Shown here piece after piece: positions 20,411 to 28,349 of a DNA stretch of 64,000 nt. Both the position numbers and the translations under genes were made by a program. The number at the start of each line of letters is the position of its first letter. The first letter of the stretch is position 1. The stretch lies in assembly GCA_963776465.1 (NCBI GenBank), contig CAVZMV010000001.1, forward strand, positions 558,001 to 622,000. Direction: 5' to 3'. The notes below the pieces were generated by a model, which ran no database searches, was not told the DNA's origin, and saw only the letters and a list, made by a program, of their open reading frames with translations. The DNA is from DASRHK01 sp963776465. Lineage in GTDB: Bacteria; Pseudomonadota; Gammaproteobacteria; Nevskiales; Nevskiaceae.

Positions 20411-20977
20411 ATGACCTCCCCTCGCATCGCCCCGATCGACCCGCCGTACGACCCCGCGGTGCAGGCCGACTTCGACAAGGTGATGCGCGGCCTGCCGCCA
20501 CTGAAGCTGTTCCGCACCGTCGCCCGCAATCCGCGCGTGCTGTCGCGCCTGATCGCCGGCGGCCTGCTCGACCGCGGCAGCATCAGCCTGCGCCTGCGCG
20601 AGCTCGTCATCCTGCGCACCACCGCGCTGTGCGGCGCCGAATACGAGTGGGGCGTGCACGTGGCGGCGTACGGATCCAAGGCGCAGTGGACGCCGGCCGA
20701 GCTGCGCTCGACCGTGCGCGGCGGACCGGACGACGACGGCTGGACCCGCGGCGAAGTGCTGGCGATCCGGCTCTGCGACGCGCTCCATCGCGACGGCGAC
20801 GTCGACGACGCGCTGTGGGCGGAGCTCTCGACCGTCTTCGCCGAGGATCAGCTGATCGAGCTGATCATGCTCGTCGGCCTGTACCACGCGGTGTCGTTCA
20901 TGCTCAAGGCGACGCGCATCGAGCTGGAGAAGTCGGCGCCGCGGTTCCCGCCGCACATGGATGTGCAAGTGCCGTGA
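20411..20977 (+). CDS. Carboxymuconolactone decarboxylase / AhpD-like protein
   Basis: This 188-residue helical protein is of the CMD/AhpD-like group: RLRELVILRTTALCGAEYEWGVHV is the family core. The Glu-x-x-x-His arrangement (EYEWGVH) is present but the CxxC redox pair of true AhpD is reduced to a single Cys, as in the decarboxylase-like and peroxidase-related branches. It is divergent from the HxlR/EamA pair and shares the palindromic operator, so it is probably controlled by that regulator. A role in detoxifying peroxides, quinones or lactones is inferred. Downstream lies palindrome copy B, then hldE on the opposite strand. Confidence 0.85.
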   Translation: MTSPRIAPIDPPYDPAVQADFDKVMRGLPPLKLFRTVARNPRVLSRLIAGGLLDRGSISLRLRELVILRTTALCGAEYEWGVHVAAYGSKAQWTPAELRSTVRGGPDDDGWTRGEVLAIRLCDALHRDGDVDDALWAELSTVFAEDQLIELIMLVGLYHAVSFMLKATRIELEKSAPRFPPHMDVQVP

Positions 20978-21022
20978 GAGCGCATGGACGCGCGGAACGG
21001 CCGCCGCCGGCCTGACGCTCGC

Positions 21023-21122
21023 CGGCTGGTCTGGTCCGCCGGGGGACGCCGTAAATACGTCCATGTAGGCTCGACGTGCGCCATCCCTGGCGCCCGACGC
21101 CCCCGACGAACCAGACCAGCCG
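21023..21122. repeat. Long palindrome family, copy B
   Basis: Perfect 13-bp outer arms (21023-21035 and 21110-21122) are followed inwards by GCCGGGGG facing CCCCCG. Core CGCCGTAAATACGTCC ATGTAG (21048 onwards) precedes an inner hairpin GCGCCA-TCCC-TGGCGC (21078-21093). It lies between the convergent AhpD-like and hldE genes. Copy F is nearly identical through core and inner hairpin but has different outer arms. Confidence 0.9.
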
Positions 21123-21133
21123 CCCAGCCTTGG

Positions 21134-22567
21134 TTAGCGCTTGGCGCGCTCGATCAGGCTGGTGGTCGAGTAACCCTTGTGGAAGTCGAGCACGACGACC
21201 TGACCGCCGTTCTTGGTCACGGCGTCGTAGCCGGCGATCTGCTCGGGCTTGTAGTCGCCGCCCTTGATCAGCAGGTCCGGCAGCACGCGGCCGACGAGCC
21301 GCGCCGGCGTGTCCTCGCTGAACGGCACCACCCAGTCGACGCACTTGAGCGAGGCCAGCAGACGCATGCGGTCGGCGACCTTGTTGATGGGACGCTCCGG
21401 CCCCTTGTTCAGCTTGCGCACCGAGCCGTCGTCGTTGACCGCGACGATCAGCACGTCGCCGAGCTTCTTGGCCGCCTCGAGGTACTTCACGTGGCCGACA
21501 TGCAGGATGTCGAACACGCCGTTGGTCATCACCACCGTCTCCCCGCGCGAGCGCGCCTCTGCGACGAGCGCCAGCAGCTCGTCCTCCGTCAGCACCGCGC
21601 TGTCCTCCTCGTGCGTGCGGCGCACCGCGCGCTGCAGCTCGACGACCGAAGCCGTGGCGGTGCCCAGCTTGCCGACGACGATGCCGGCCGCGAGATTGGC
21701 GAGGCGCGCCGCGTGTCCCAGCGTCTGGCCCGCCGCGAGCGCCGCGCCGAACGTGGCGATGACGGTATCGCCCGCGCCGGTCACGTCGTAGACCTCGCGC
21801 GCTTCCGTCGGCAGGTGCAGCGGCGCCTGGCGCGGCTGGATCAGCGTCATGCCGTGCTCGCTGCGCGTGATCAGCAGCGCGTCGAGCTTGAGCGCGCGGC
21901 GCAGGTTCTCACCCTTCTCCAGGATCTGGGCATCGTCGCGGCACTTGCCGACGACGGCCTCGAATTCCGACATGTTCGGCGTCAGCAGCGTGGCGCCGGT
22001 GTACGGCTTCCACTCGGTGCCCTTGGGATCGACCAGCGTCGGCACCTTCGCGGCGCGCGCAGCGGCGATCAGCTGCGCGGCGTCGACGAGCGAGCCCTTG
22101 CCGTAATCGGAAAGGATCGCGACGCCTGCCTTGGCCAAGCCCGCCTGGAACTGCTTCAGGTACGCGGCGCGATCGAACCCGCCGACGACCGACAGCGACT
22201 CCTCGAAGTCCAGGCGGATCAGCTGCTGGTTGCGCGACAGCACGCGCAGTTTGGTGATGGTGGGCTTGTCGCCGGACTGCACGAAGCGCACGGCGATCTT
22301 CTGCGCGCGCAGCCGCTTCTCCAGCAGCCGCGCGGCTTCGTCCTTGCCGACGACGCCGACGAGCTCGGTGCGGCTACCAAGCGCCGCCGCGTTGAGCGCC
22401 ACGTTGGCGGCGCCGCCCGGGCGCGTCTCGTCCTTCTCGATGCGCACCACCGGCACCGGCGCCTCGGGCGAGATGCGCTGCGTGGGCCCCACCCAGTAGC
22501 GGTCGAGCATCACGTCGCCGGCCACCAGGACCCTGGCGGTGGAGAAGTCCGGAATGGCGTTGATCAC
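21134..22567 (-). CDS. hldE: Bifunctional heptose 7-phosphate kinase / heptose 1-phosphate adenylyltransferase
   Basis: This 477-residue two-domain enzyme makes ADP-D-glycero-D-manno-heptose for the LPS inner core. The N-terminal PfkB kinase domain (about 1-320) has GDVMLDRYWVG, PGGAANVALN and the GAGDTV catalytic motif. The C-terminal nucleotidyltransferase (about 340-477) has TNGVFDILHVGHVKYL with the HxGH signature. It is the last gene of the glnE-hldD-waaF-ilvE-hldE series, 16 bp after ilvE. Together with hldD and waaF in the same series, it supplies and transfers core heptose. Its 3' end meets palindrome copy B. Confidence 0.96.
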   Translation of the reverse strand: MINAIPDFSTARVLVAGDVMLDRYWVGPTQRISPEAPVPVVRIEKDETRPGGAANVALNAAALGSRTELVGVVGKDEAARLLEKRLRAQKIAVRFVQSGDKPTITKLRVLSRNQQLIRLDFEESLSVVGGFDRAAYLKQFQAGLAKAGVAILSDYGKGSLVDAAQLIAAARAAKVPTLVDPKGTEWKPYTGATLLTPNMSEFEAVVGKCRDDAQILEKGENLRRALKLDALLITRSEHGMTLIQPRQAPLHLPTEAREVYDVTGAGDTVIATFGAALAAGQTLGHAARLANLAAGIVVGKLGTATASVVELQRAVRRTHEEDSAVLTEDELLALVAEARSRGETVVMTNGVFDILHVGHVKYLEAAKKLGDVLIVAVNDDGSVRKLNKGPERPINKVADRMRLLASLKCVDWVVPFSEDTPARLVGRVLPDLLIKGGDYKPEQIAGYDAVTKNGGQVVVLDFHKGYSTTSLIERAKR

Positions 22568-22583
22568 CGGAGGGTCTGCGGCT

Positions 22584-23504
22584 TTACGTGTGCGAGAGCC
22601 AGTCCGGATAGGTGCCGCTCTCGCCCTTGACCAGCTTCAAGTACGCGGCCTGCAGCTTGCCGGTGATCGGACCGCGCTTGCCGGGGCCGATCGGACGGTT
22701 GTCGACCTCGCGGATCGGCGTGACCTCGGCGGCGGTGCCGGTGAAGAACGCCTCGTCGGCGACGTAGAGCTCGTCGCGCGTGATGCGCCGCTCCGCTGTC
22801 GGGATGCCCATGTCCTTGGCGAGCTGGACCACGGTGCGCCGGGTGATGCCGTCCAGCGCGGACGTCAGGTCCGGCGTGTGCAGCGTGCCGTCGATCACCA
22901 CGAAGATGTTCTCGGCGCTGCCTTCGGCCACGTAGCCTTCGGGGTCGAGCATGATCGCCTCGTCGTAGCCGTCGCGCAGCACTTCGTTGAGCGCCATCGA
23001 CGAGTTCAGGTAATTGGCGTTGGCCTTGGCCTTGCACATCGCGGCGTTGACGTAATGGCGCGAGAACGAGCTGGTCTTCACGCGGATGCCCTTCTCCATG
23101 TTCTCCGCGCCCAGGTACGCGCCCCAGGTCCAGGCGGCGACGATCACGTGCGTCTTCAGCCCCTCCGCGCGCAGGCCCATGCCCTCGGCGCCGAAGAACA
23201 CCATCGGCCGCAAGTAGGCCGAGTCGAGCTTGTTGGCGCGTAGCACTTCCAGCTGCGCCTCGTTGAGCTGCTCGGGCGTGAACGGCATCTTCATGCCGAT
23301 GATCTTGGCGGAGTTGAACAAGCGCTTCGTGTGGTCGTGCAGGCGGAAGATCGCCGTGCCCTTGGGCGTCTTGTAGGCGCGGACGCCTTCGAAGCAGCCG
23401 ACGCCGTAGTGCAGCGAATAGGTCAGGACGTGCGTCGTGGCTTCGCGCCAGGGCACCAGTTTTCCGTCGTACCAGATGAAACCGTCTCTGTCCGCGAAGC
23501 TCAT
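22584..23504 (-). CDS. ilvE: Branched-chain amino acid aminotransferase
   Basis: This 306-residue class IV PLP aminotransferase is of normal length. Motifs: THVLTYSLHYGVGCFEGVRAY near the N-terminus, CKAKANANYLNSSMALNE with the PLP-binding Lys, and PEGYVAEGSAENIFVV. It catalyses the last step of leucine, isoleucine and valine synthesis with glutamate as donor. Neighbouring genes are waaF (75 bp upstream) and hldE (16 bp downstream). Linkage of glnE, ilvE and waaF is known from Pseudomonas. The 75-bp gap upstream contains a TATAAT and a strong hairpin, so ilvE-hldE may have its own promoter. Confidence 0.96.
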   Translation of the reverse strand: MSFADRDGFIWYDGKLVPWREATTHVLTYSLHYGVGCFEGVRAYKTPKGTAIFRLHDHTKRLFNSAKIIGMKMPFTPEQLNEAQLEVLRANKLDSAYLRPMVFFGAEGMGLRAEGLKTHVIVAAWTWGAYLGAENMEKGIRVKTSSFSRHYVNAAMCKAKANANYLNSSMALNEVLRDGYDEAIMLDPEGYVAEGSAENIFVVIDGTLHTPDLTSALDGITRRTVVQLAKDMGIPTAERRITRDELYVADEAFFTGTAAEVTPIREVDNRPIGPGKRGPITGKLQAAYLKLVKGESGTYPDWLSHT

Positions 23505-23532
23505 GGCTTTCCTAGTTGGAATACAAAGAATC

Positions 23533-23568
23533 GCGGATTGAGCCGCCCGAAGGGCCGCTCCAATCCGC
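23533..23568 (-). promoter_or_regulatory. Hairpin in the ilvE leader, with a TATAAT box just upstream
   Basis: On the minus strand a TATAAT (23579-23584) overlaps the waaF stop codon. About 10 nt later comes a hairpin: 7 bp (GCGGATT/AATCCGC), a bulged base, 4 bp, a mismatch and 4 bp, closed by a UUC-containing loop. It is followed by AUUCUUUGU and then AGGAAAGCC before the ilvE ATG. No good -35 is visible. It may be a weak terminator for waaF or an attenuator-like leader for ilvE-hldE. Confidence 0.45.
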
Positions 23569-23579
23569 GGGGGCGGAGA

Positions 23580-24596
23580 TTATAAGGTCACTAGTGTCCG
23601 CAGGCTTTCACGCACCGCTTTGGGTGATATCTGCCTCAAACAGTTGTAATGCGTAAGGGGACACGTCCGCTCGAAGCATGGGCTGCACGACAGCCGCAGG
23701 TAGTGGACGTGCTTGCGATCCGTCAGCGGCGGCGTGTGGTCGGGCGTCGACGATCCGTAGATCGCGACCACCGGTACGCCGGTTGCTGCGGCGATGTGCA
23801 TGGGACCCGAATCGTTGGTGACGACGACGCGGCAGATTCCGCAGAGATCGACCAGGTCGACGAGCTCGGTCTTGCCGCACAGGTTGATCGCGGTGCCGCC
23901 CGAGAGCTCCCGGATGCGCTCGCCCAGCGCCACTTCCTTGGGCGATCCGAAGACCCAGCACTCCGCGCCGCTCTCCGCCAGCTGCCGGGCCAGGAGCCCG
24001 TAGTACTCGATCGGCCATTGCTTGGCCGGGCCGTACTCGGCGCCGGGCATCAAGCCCACCGCGAGCTGCGGCGCGTTCAGGCCCAGCTGCATCGCCAGCC
24101 GATGCCCCAGCGCGCGCTCGGTGGTCAGGCGCGGCGGCAGGATCTCCGGCGCGCTCGTGACTGGCCCGTCCTCGGCCAGCGCCACGAAGCGCTCCACCGT
24201 GGTCTTCAAGATCTGCTCGTCGAGCGGCCGGATGTCGTTGAGCAATCCGACGCGCATCTCGCCGCGATAGCCGGTGCGCCGCGGGATGCCCGCGAAGAAC
24301 GGCACGAGCGCCGACTTCCACGAGCCCGGCAGCACGATCGCCTGGTCGTACTTGTTCTGGCGCAGCGCGCGGCCGAGCCCGCGCCGCTTCCCCCAGCCGA
24401 ATTCGCCGTGCGCGACCGGCAGCTCGATGCCGTGACGCACCTCCGGCATGCGCGCCAGGATCGGTAGCGACCAGCCCGGGGCGACGACGTCGATGACGCA
24501 GGAGGAATCGCGCTGCTTCAAGCGCAGGAACAGCGACTGCGCCATCACCATGTCGCCGACCCAGGACGGGCCGACGACGAGGATCGACTTGCTCAT
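23580..24596 (-). CDS. waaF: ADP-heptose:LPS heptosyltransferase II
   Basis: This 338-residue GT9 glycosyltransferase adds the second heptose to the LPS inner core. It begins SILVVGPSWVGDMVMAQSLF, the waaF hallmark, and has the nucleotide-sugar-binding segment VTNDSGPMHIAAATGVPVVA with YGSS. The C-terminal KHVHYLRLSCSPCFERTC segment is also typical of WaaF. It is co-directional with hldD, which makes its donor's immediate precursor conversion, and hldE. A REP-like element lies in the 25-bp gap to hldD. No waaC is visible in the window. Confidence 0.95.
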   Translation of the reverse strand: MSKSILVVGPSWVGDMVMAQSLFLRLKQRDSSCVIDVVAPGWSLPILARMPEVRHGIELPVAHGEFGWGKRRGLGRALRQNKYDQAIVLPGSWKSALVPFFAGIPRRTGYRGEMRVGLLNDIRPLDEQILKTTVERFVALAEDGPVTSAPEILPPRLTTERALGHRLAMQLGLNAPQLAVGLMPGAEYGPAKQWPIEYYGLLARQLAESGAECWVFGSPKEVALGERIRELSGGTAINLCGKTELVDLVDLCGICRVVVTNDSGPMHIAAATGVPVVAIYGSSTPDHTPPLTDRKHVHYLRLSCSPCFERTCPLTHYNCLRQISPKAVRESLRTLVTL

Positions 24597-24604
24597 CGCG
24601 CGAT

Positions 24605-24625
24605 GGCGCGCATGGCGCGCCCTAC
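24605..24625 (-). repeat. REP-like element (GTAG head) at the hldD stop codon
   Basis: Read on the minus strand: GTAG head, then GGCGCGC-CAT-GCGCGCC, a 7-bp perfect stem with CAT loop. The TAG of the head is the stop codon of hldD. The same element occurs at 46331-46351 and in inverted partner form at 46304. Confidence 0.75.
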
Positions 24626-25611
24626 CCGTTGAGCCAGTCGAGGTAGCGCTTGACGCCCTGCTCCACCGTCAGGAACTCACCGTCGAATCCCGCCTTGCGC
24701 AGCCGGACGAGGTTGGCCTCGGTGAACGACTGGTAACGACCCTTGAGGTTCTCGGGGAATGGGATGTAGCGCACGCGCCCCTGGCCGTGCCACTTGATCG
24801 CGGCGTTGGCGACGTCGTTGAACGCCTGCGCGCGGCCGGTGCCGGCGTTGAACACGCCGGAGACCCGTCGATGGTCCCAGAACCACAGGTTGATGGCGAC
24901 GGCGTCGTCGACGTGGATGAAATCGCGGCGCTGCTCGCCGGAGCCGTAGCCGTCGCTGCCCTCGAACAGGCGGCATTCGCCGTCCTGCTTGAGCTGGTTG
25001 TTGAAGTGATAGGCGGTGCTGGCCATGCCGCCCTTGTGCTGCTCGCGCGGGCCGTAGACGTTGAAGTAGCGCAGCCCGACGACCTGCGCGGACAGTTTCT
25101 GCCGACGCACGTACTGGTCGAACAGGAACTTGGAGTAGGCGTACACGTTCAGCGGCTTCTCGCTGGCGCGCTCCTCGGTGAAGCCGTGCGTGCCCATGCC
25201 GTAGACCGAGGCGCTGGAGGCGTAGATGAACGGCACGTCCTTGGCCTGGCACCACTGCAGCAGCGTCTTCGAGTAGCGGTAGTTGACGTCCATCATGAAC
25301 TTGCCGTTCCACTCGGTGGTGGTGGAGCAGGCGCCCTGGTGGAACACGCCGGCGATCTTCGGCAGCTGGTCCTCGATCACGCGGGCGAGGAACTCGTCCT
25401 TGTCCATGTAATCGGAAAGCTCGGCGTCGGCGAGGTTGCGGCATTTGGTGCCGTCGGTGAGATCGTCGACCGCCAGGATGTCGGTGATGCCGCGCTGGTT
25501 GAGCGCGACCGCGAGGTTGGAGCCGACGAAGCCGGCGGCGCCGGTGACGACGATCGTGCCCCGGGGCGCAGGTGCGGCCTTCTTCACGCGGCGAGCAGGT
25601 GCTTTTGCCAT
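24622..25611 (-). CDS. hldD: ADP-L-glycero-D-manno-heptose 6-epimerase
   Basis: This 329-residue SDR-type epimerase converts ADP-D,D-heptose to ADP-L,D-heptose, the donor for waaF. The NAD-binding motif is TGAAGFVGSN, with YASSASVYG and the catalytic YAYSK. It has a basic 17-residue N-terminal extension (MAKAPARRVKKAAPAPRG) not found in typical members, which begin at the IVVTG strand. That extension overlaps the 3' end of glnE by 28 bp. The stop codon TAG is provided by the REP-like element. Part of the LPS inner-core set with waaF and hldE. Confidence 0.95.
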   Translation of the reverse strand: MAKAPARRVKKAAPAPRGTIVVTGAAGFVGSNLAVALNQRGITDILAVDDLTDGTKCRNLADAELSDYMDKDEFLARVIEDQLPKIAGVFHQGACSTTTEWNGKFMMDVNYRYSKTLLQWCQAKDVPFIYASSASVYGMGTHGFTEERASEKPLNVYAYSKFLFDQYVRRQKLSAQVVGLRYFNVYGPREQHKGGMASTAYHFNNQLKQDGECRLFEGSDGYGSGEQRRDFIHVDDAVAINLWFWDHRRVSGVFNAGTGRAQAFNDVANAAIKWHGQGRVRYIPFPENLKGRYQSFTEANLVRLRKAGFDGEFLTVEQGVKRYLDWLNG

Positions 25612-28349
25612 AGCGACTGGATGTCGGAGCGTTCGGCCCGGAACGAGTCATCTTCGGCCAGATGATCGGCCTGCTGCAAATCGCGCGCGTGGAACCAGGC
25701 GCGGTAGGCGTCGTAGATCTCGATGGTCCGCGTTTCCTCGGCCGGCGTGATCACGCCGGCCTTGGCCAGGGCCTCGAGCTGGCGGCGGTTGTCGCTGTAC
25801 TCCACCAGCGCCGGCAGGCGGGCTGCATCGCGCAGCACCAGGTATTGCGTGATGAACTCCAGATCGGTCATCCCGCCCTCACCCTGTTTCAGGTCGAAGC
25901 GGCCCGGCTCCTTGCGCTCGAGGTTGGCCTTCATCTTCGCGCGCATCTCGAGCACGTCCTGCCGCAGCTTCTCCGCATCGCGCGGACGGGTCAGCACTTC
26001 CACGCGCACCTGCTCGAAGCGATCGCGCAGCGCCGCGTGACCCGCGACCGCGCGTGCGCGGGTCAGCGCCTGGTGCTCCCAGGTCCACGCTTCGCCGAGC
26101 TCGTAATCGCGGAAACCCTTCAGGCTCGACACCATCAGGCCGGAGCGGCCGCTGGGTCGCAGCTCCATGTCGACTTCGTAAGCGCGATCCGCCGACGTGC
26201 GCGTAGCGAGCCAGTTGACGATGCGCTGCACCAGGCGCGCGTAGAACTCGCTGGCGGTGATCGGCTTGGCGCCGCTGGTCTCGGCCTCGGCGACGCCGTC
26301 GAACAGGAATACGAGGTCGAGGTCGGAGCCGTAGCCCAGCTCGATGCCGCCAGCTTTGCCAAAAGCGGCGATGACGAACGCCGCGTCCTTCGGCTCGCCG
26401 TGGCGCTCGCGCATCTCCTCCCAGGCAAAGCGCAGCGCGCGCTCCAGCACGGTCTCGGCAAGCCAGGTCAGGTGATCGCAGACCTTGCGCAGCGGCAGCT
26501 GGCCGGCGATGTCGCAGGCGGCGATGCGCAACATGACTTCCTGGCGGAACCGTCGGAGCGTGTCCATCCCCGCCTCGGTGTCGCCGGCCCGGATCTGGCT
26601 GCAGGCCTCGTCGAGCTCCGCCTGCATCTCGGCGCGCTGCGGGGGCGCGTAGAGCGTGCGCGTGTCGAGCAGTTGATCCAGCAGCATCGGCGTGCGCGCC
26701 AGGAGCGCGCTCATCCAGGGGCTTGCCGCGCACAGGCGGATCAGCTGTCCGCGCGCCACGGCGCTCTCGCGCAGCAGCGACAGGTACGTGGAGCGCCCGG
26801 CGATGGCCTGCACGACCTCGAGCACGCGCAGGGCCGCGGTTTCCGGCTGCGGCTCCTTGAGGCACTCGGCGATGAGCATCGGCAACAGCGCCGACAGGCG
26901 GCGCAGGCCGTTCTCGGGGAGGCCCCGCACGACGCGCGACTCGCGCAGGTCGGTGATGGCCTTGCACAGCCGCTCGGGCGCCTGGCCGAACCCCTGCTCG
27001 CGCAGCGCCGCGCAAACCGTCGCCGCGTCCTGCGTCCCGTTCCAGAGCGCCGCGATGCTGTTCTCCATCGGCGTGGCGGCGCTTTCGCGCCTGGGGTCGC
27101 GGAACAGCCGGTCGAATTCGGCCTGCACGTACGCGCGCACCGGATCCAGCGCCGCGCAGAACTCCGCCCAGTCGGCGAAGTCGAGCGCGGAGCACAGTGC
27201 CGCGCGCGCCTCCGCCGACGCCGGCAGCGCGTGCGTCTGCTGGTCGTCGTGCATCTGGATCGCGTTCTCCACGCGCCGCAGGAATGCGTAGCACTCGTCG
27301 AGCCTGCTCGCGGTTTCCGGCGGCAGGTGGCCGGCTTCGCCCAGGTAGCGCAGCACCGGGCGCAAGCGGCTGTCGCGCAGCTTCGGCTCCTGGCCGCCGC
27401 GCACGAGCTGGAACGCCTGCACGATGAACTCGAGCTCGCGGATGCCGCCGGCGCCGAGCTTGATATTGTCGTGCAGGTTCTTGCGATTGACTTCCTCGGC
27501 GATCATGCGCTTGAGCTCGCGCAATCCGCCGATGGCGTTGAAGTCCAGGTAGCGGCGGTAGACGAATGGCCGCAGCGATTCCAGCAGCTGCCGGCCTGCG
27601 TCGAGATCGCCCGCCACCGGGCGCGCCTTGATCATGGCGTAGCGCTCCCAGTCGCGGCCGTGCTCCTGGTAGTAGGTCTCCAGCGCGTCGAAGTGCCAGG
27701 CGAGCGCGCCCGCGGAGCCGAACGGCCGCAGCAGCGTGTCGACGCGGAAGACGAAGCCGTGCTCGGTCTTGTCGGAGAGGATCCTGCCGACGTCGAGCGC
27801 GAGCTTGCCGAAGAACTCCTCGTTGGCGATCGAGCGCGCCCCGTCGGTGACACCGGGCGCGGTGTAGGCCCAGATCAGGTCGATGTCGGAAGAGAAGTTG
27901 AGCTCGCGGCCCCCGAGCTTGCCCATGCCCAGCACGACCGGCCGCGCTTCGTTGCCCTCGTCGTCGCGAGGCACGCCGTGGCGCTGGCGCAGCTGCGCGT
28001 CGGCGAACTGCAGCGCGGCCTGGCAGCACAGGTCGGCGAGATTCGACAGCTGCCCCAGCGTCTCGTCCAGGGAGGCGATACCTGTCAGATCACGGACCGT
28101 GATGCCGACCATCTCGCGCCGTCGCAGCTCGCGCAGCTGGCGCATCAGGTCTTCCTGCGTCGCGGCCGCGCCGAGCGCCAGGACTTCGCCGCGCAGGCTG
28201 TCGCTGTCCGCAGCGCGCTCGAACAGTCCGGCCGCCTGCCACTGCGCGAAGCTCTCGGGATCGCGGTCGCGCGCCTGGGCGACGAAGCGGCTGGCGGCGA
28301 AAACCTTTTTCAGATCGGGCACGCCGGGATGATAGACAATAATCCGCAT
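25584..28349 (-). CDS. glnE: Glutamine synthetase adenylyltransferase/adenylyl-removing enzyme
   Basis: This 921-residue protein has the two nucleotidyltransferase domains of GlnE: GMGKLGGRELNFSSDIDLIW (N-terminal, deadenylylating) and FGKAGGIELGYGSDLDLVFLF (C-terminal, adenylylating). It modifies glutamine synthetase in answer to PII status. Length is normal. Start is ATG at 28349, whose codon overlaps by two bases the ATG of the divergent cyclase gene (CATG palindrome), so promoters must lie inside the neighbouring coding sequences, or one start is further in. It heads the run leading to hldD, waaF, ilvE and hldE. Confidence 0.95.
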   Translation of the reverse strand: MRIIVYHPGVPDLKKVFAASRFVAQARDRDPESFAQWQAAGLFERAADSDSLRGEVLALGAAATQEDLMRQLRELRRREMVGITVRDLTGIASLDETLGQLSNLADLCCQAALQFADAQLRQRHGVPRDDEGNEARPVVLGMGKLGGRELNFSSDIDLIWAYTAPGVTDGARSIANEEFFGKLALDVGRILSDKTEHGFVFRVDTLLRPFGSAGALAWHFDALETYYQEHGRDWERYAMIKARPVAGDLDAGRQLLESLRPFVYRRYLDFNAIGGLRELKRMIAEEVNRKNLHDNIKLGAGGIRELEFIVQAFQLVRGGQEPKLRDSRLRPVLRYLGEAGHLPPETASRLDECYAFLRRVENAIQMHDDQQTHALPASAEARAALCSALDFADWAEFCAALDPVRAYVQAEFDRLFRDPRRESAATPMENSIAALWNGTQDAATVCAALREQGFGQAPERLCKAITDLRESRVVRGLPENGLRRLSALLPMLIAECLKEPQPETAALRVLEVVQAIAGRSTYLSLLRESAVARGQLIRLCAASPWMSALLARTPMLLDQLLDTRTLYAPPQRAEMQAELDEACSQIRAGDTEAGMDTLRRFRQEVMLRIAACDIAGQLPLRKVCDHLTWLAETVLERALRFAWEEMRERHGEPKDAAFVIAAFGKAGGIELGYGSDLDLVFLFDGVAEAETSGAKPITASEFYARLVQRIVNWLATRTSADRAYEVDMELRPSGRSGLMVSSLKGFRDYELGEAWTWEHQALTRARAVAGHAALRDRFEQVRVEVLTRPRDAEKLRQDVLEMRAKMKANLERKEPGRFDLKQGEGGMTDLEFITQYLVLRDAARLPALVEYSDNRRQLEALAKAGVITPAEETRTIEIYDAYRAWFHARDLQQADHLAEDDSFRAERSDIQSLWQKHLLAA

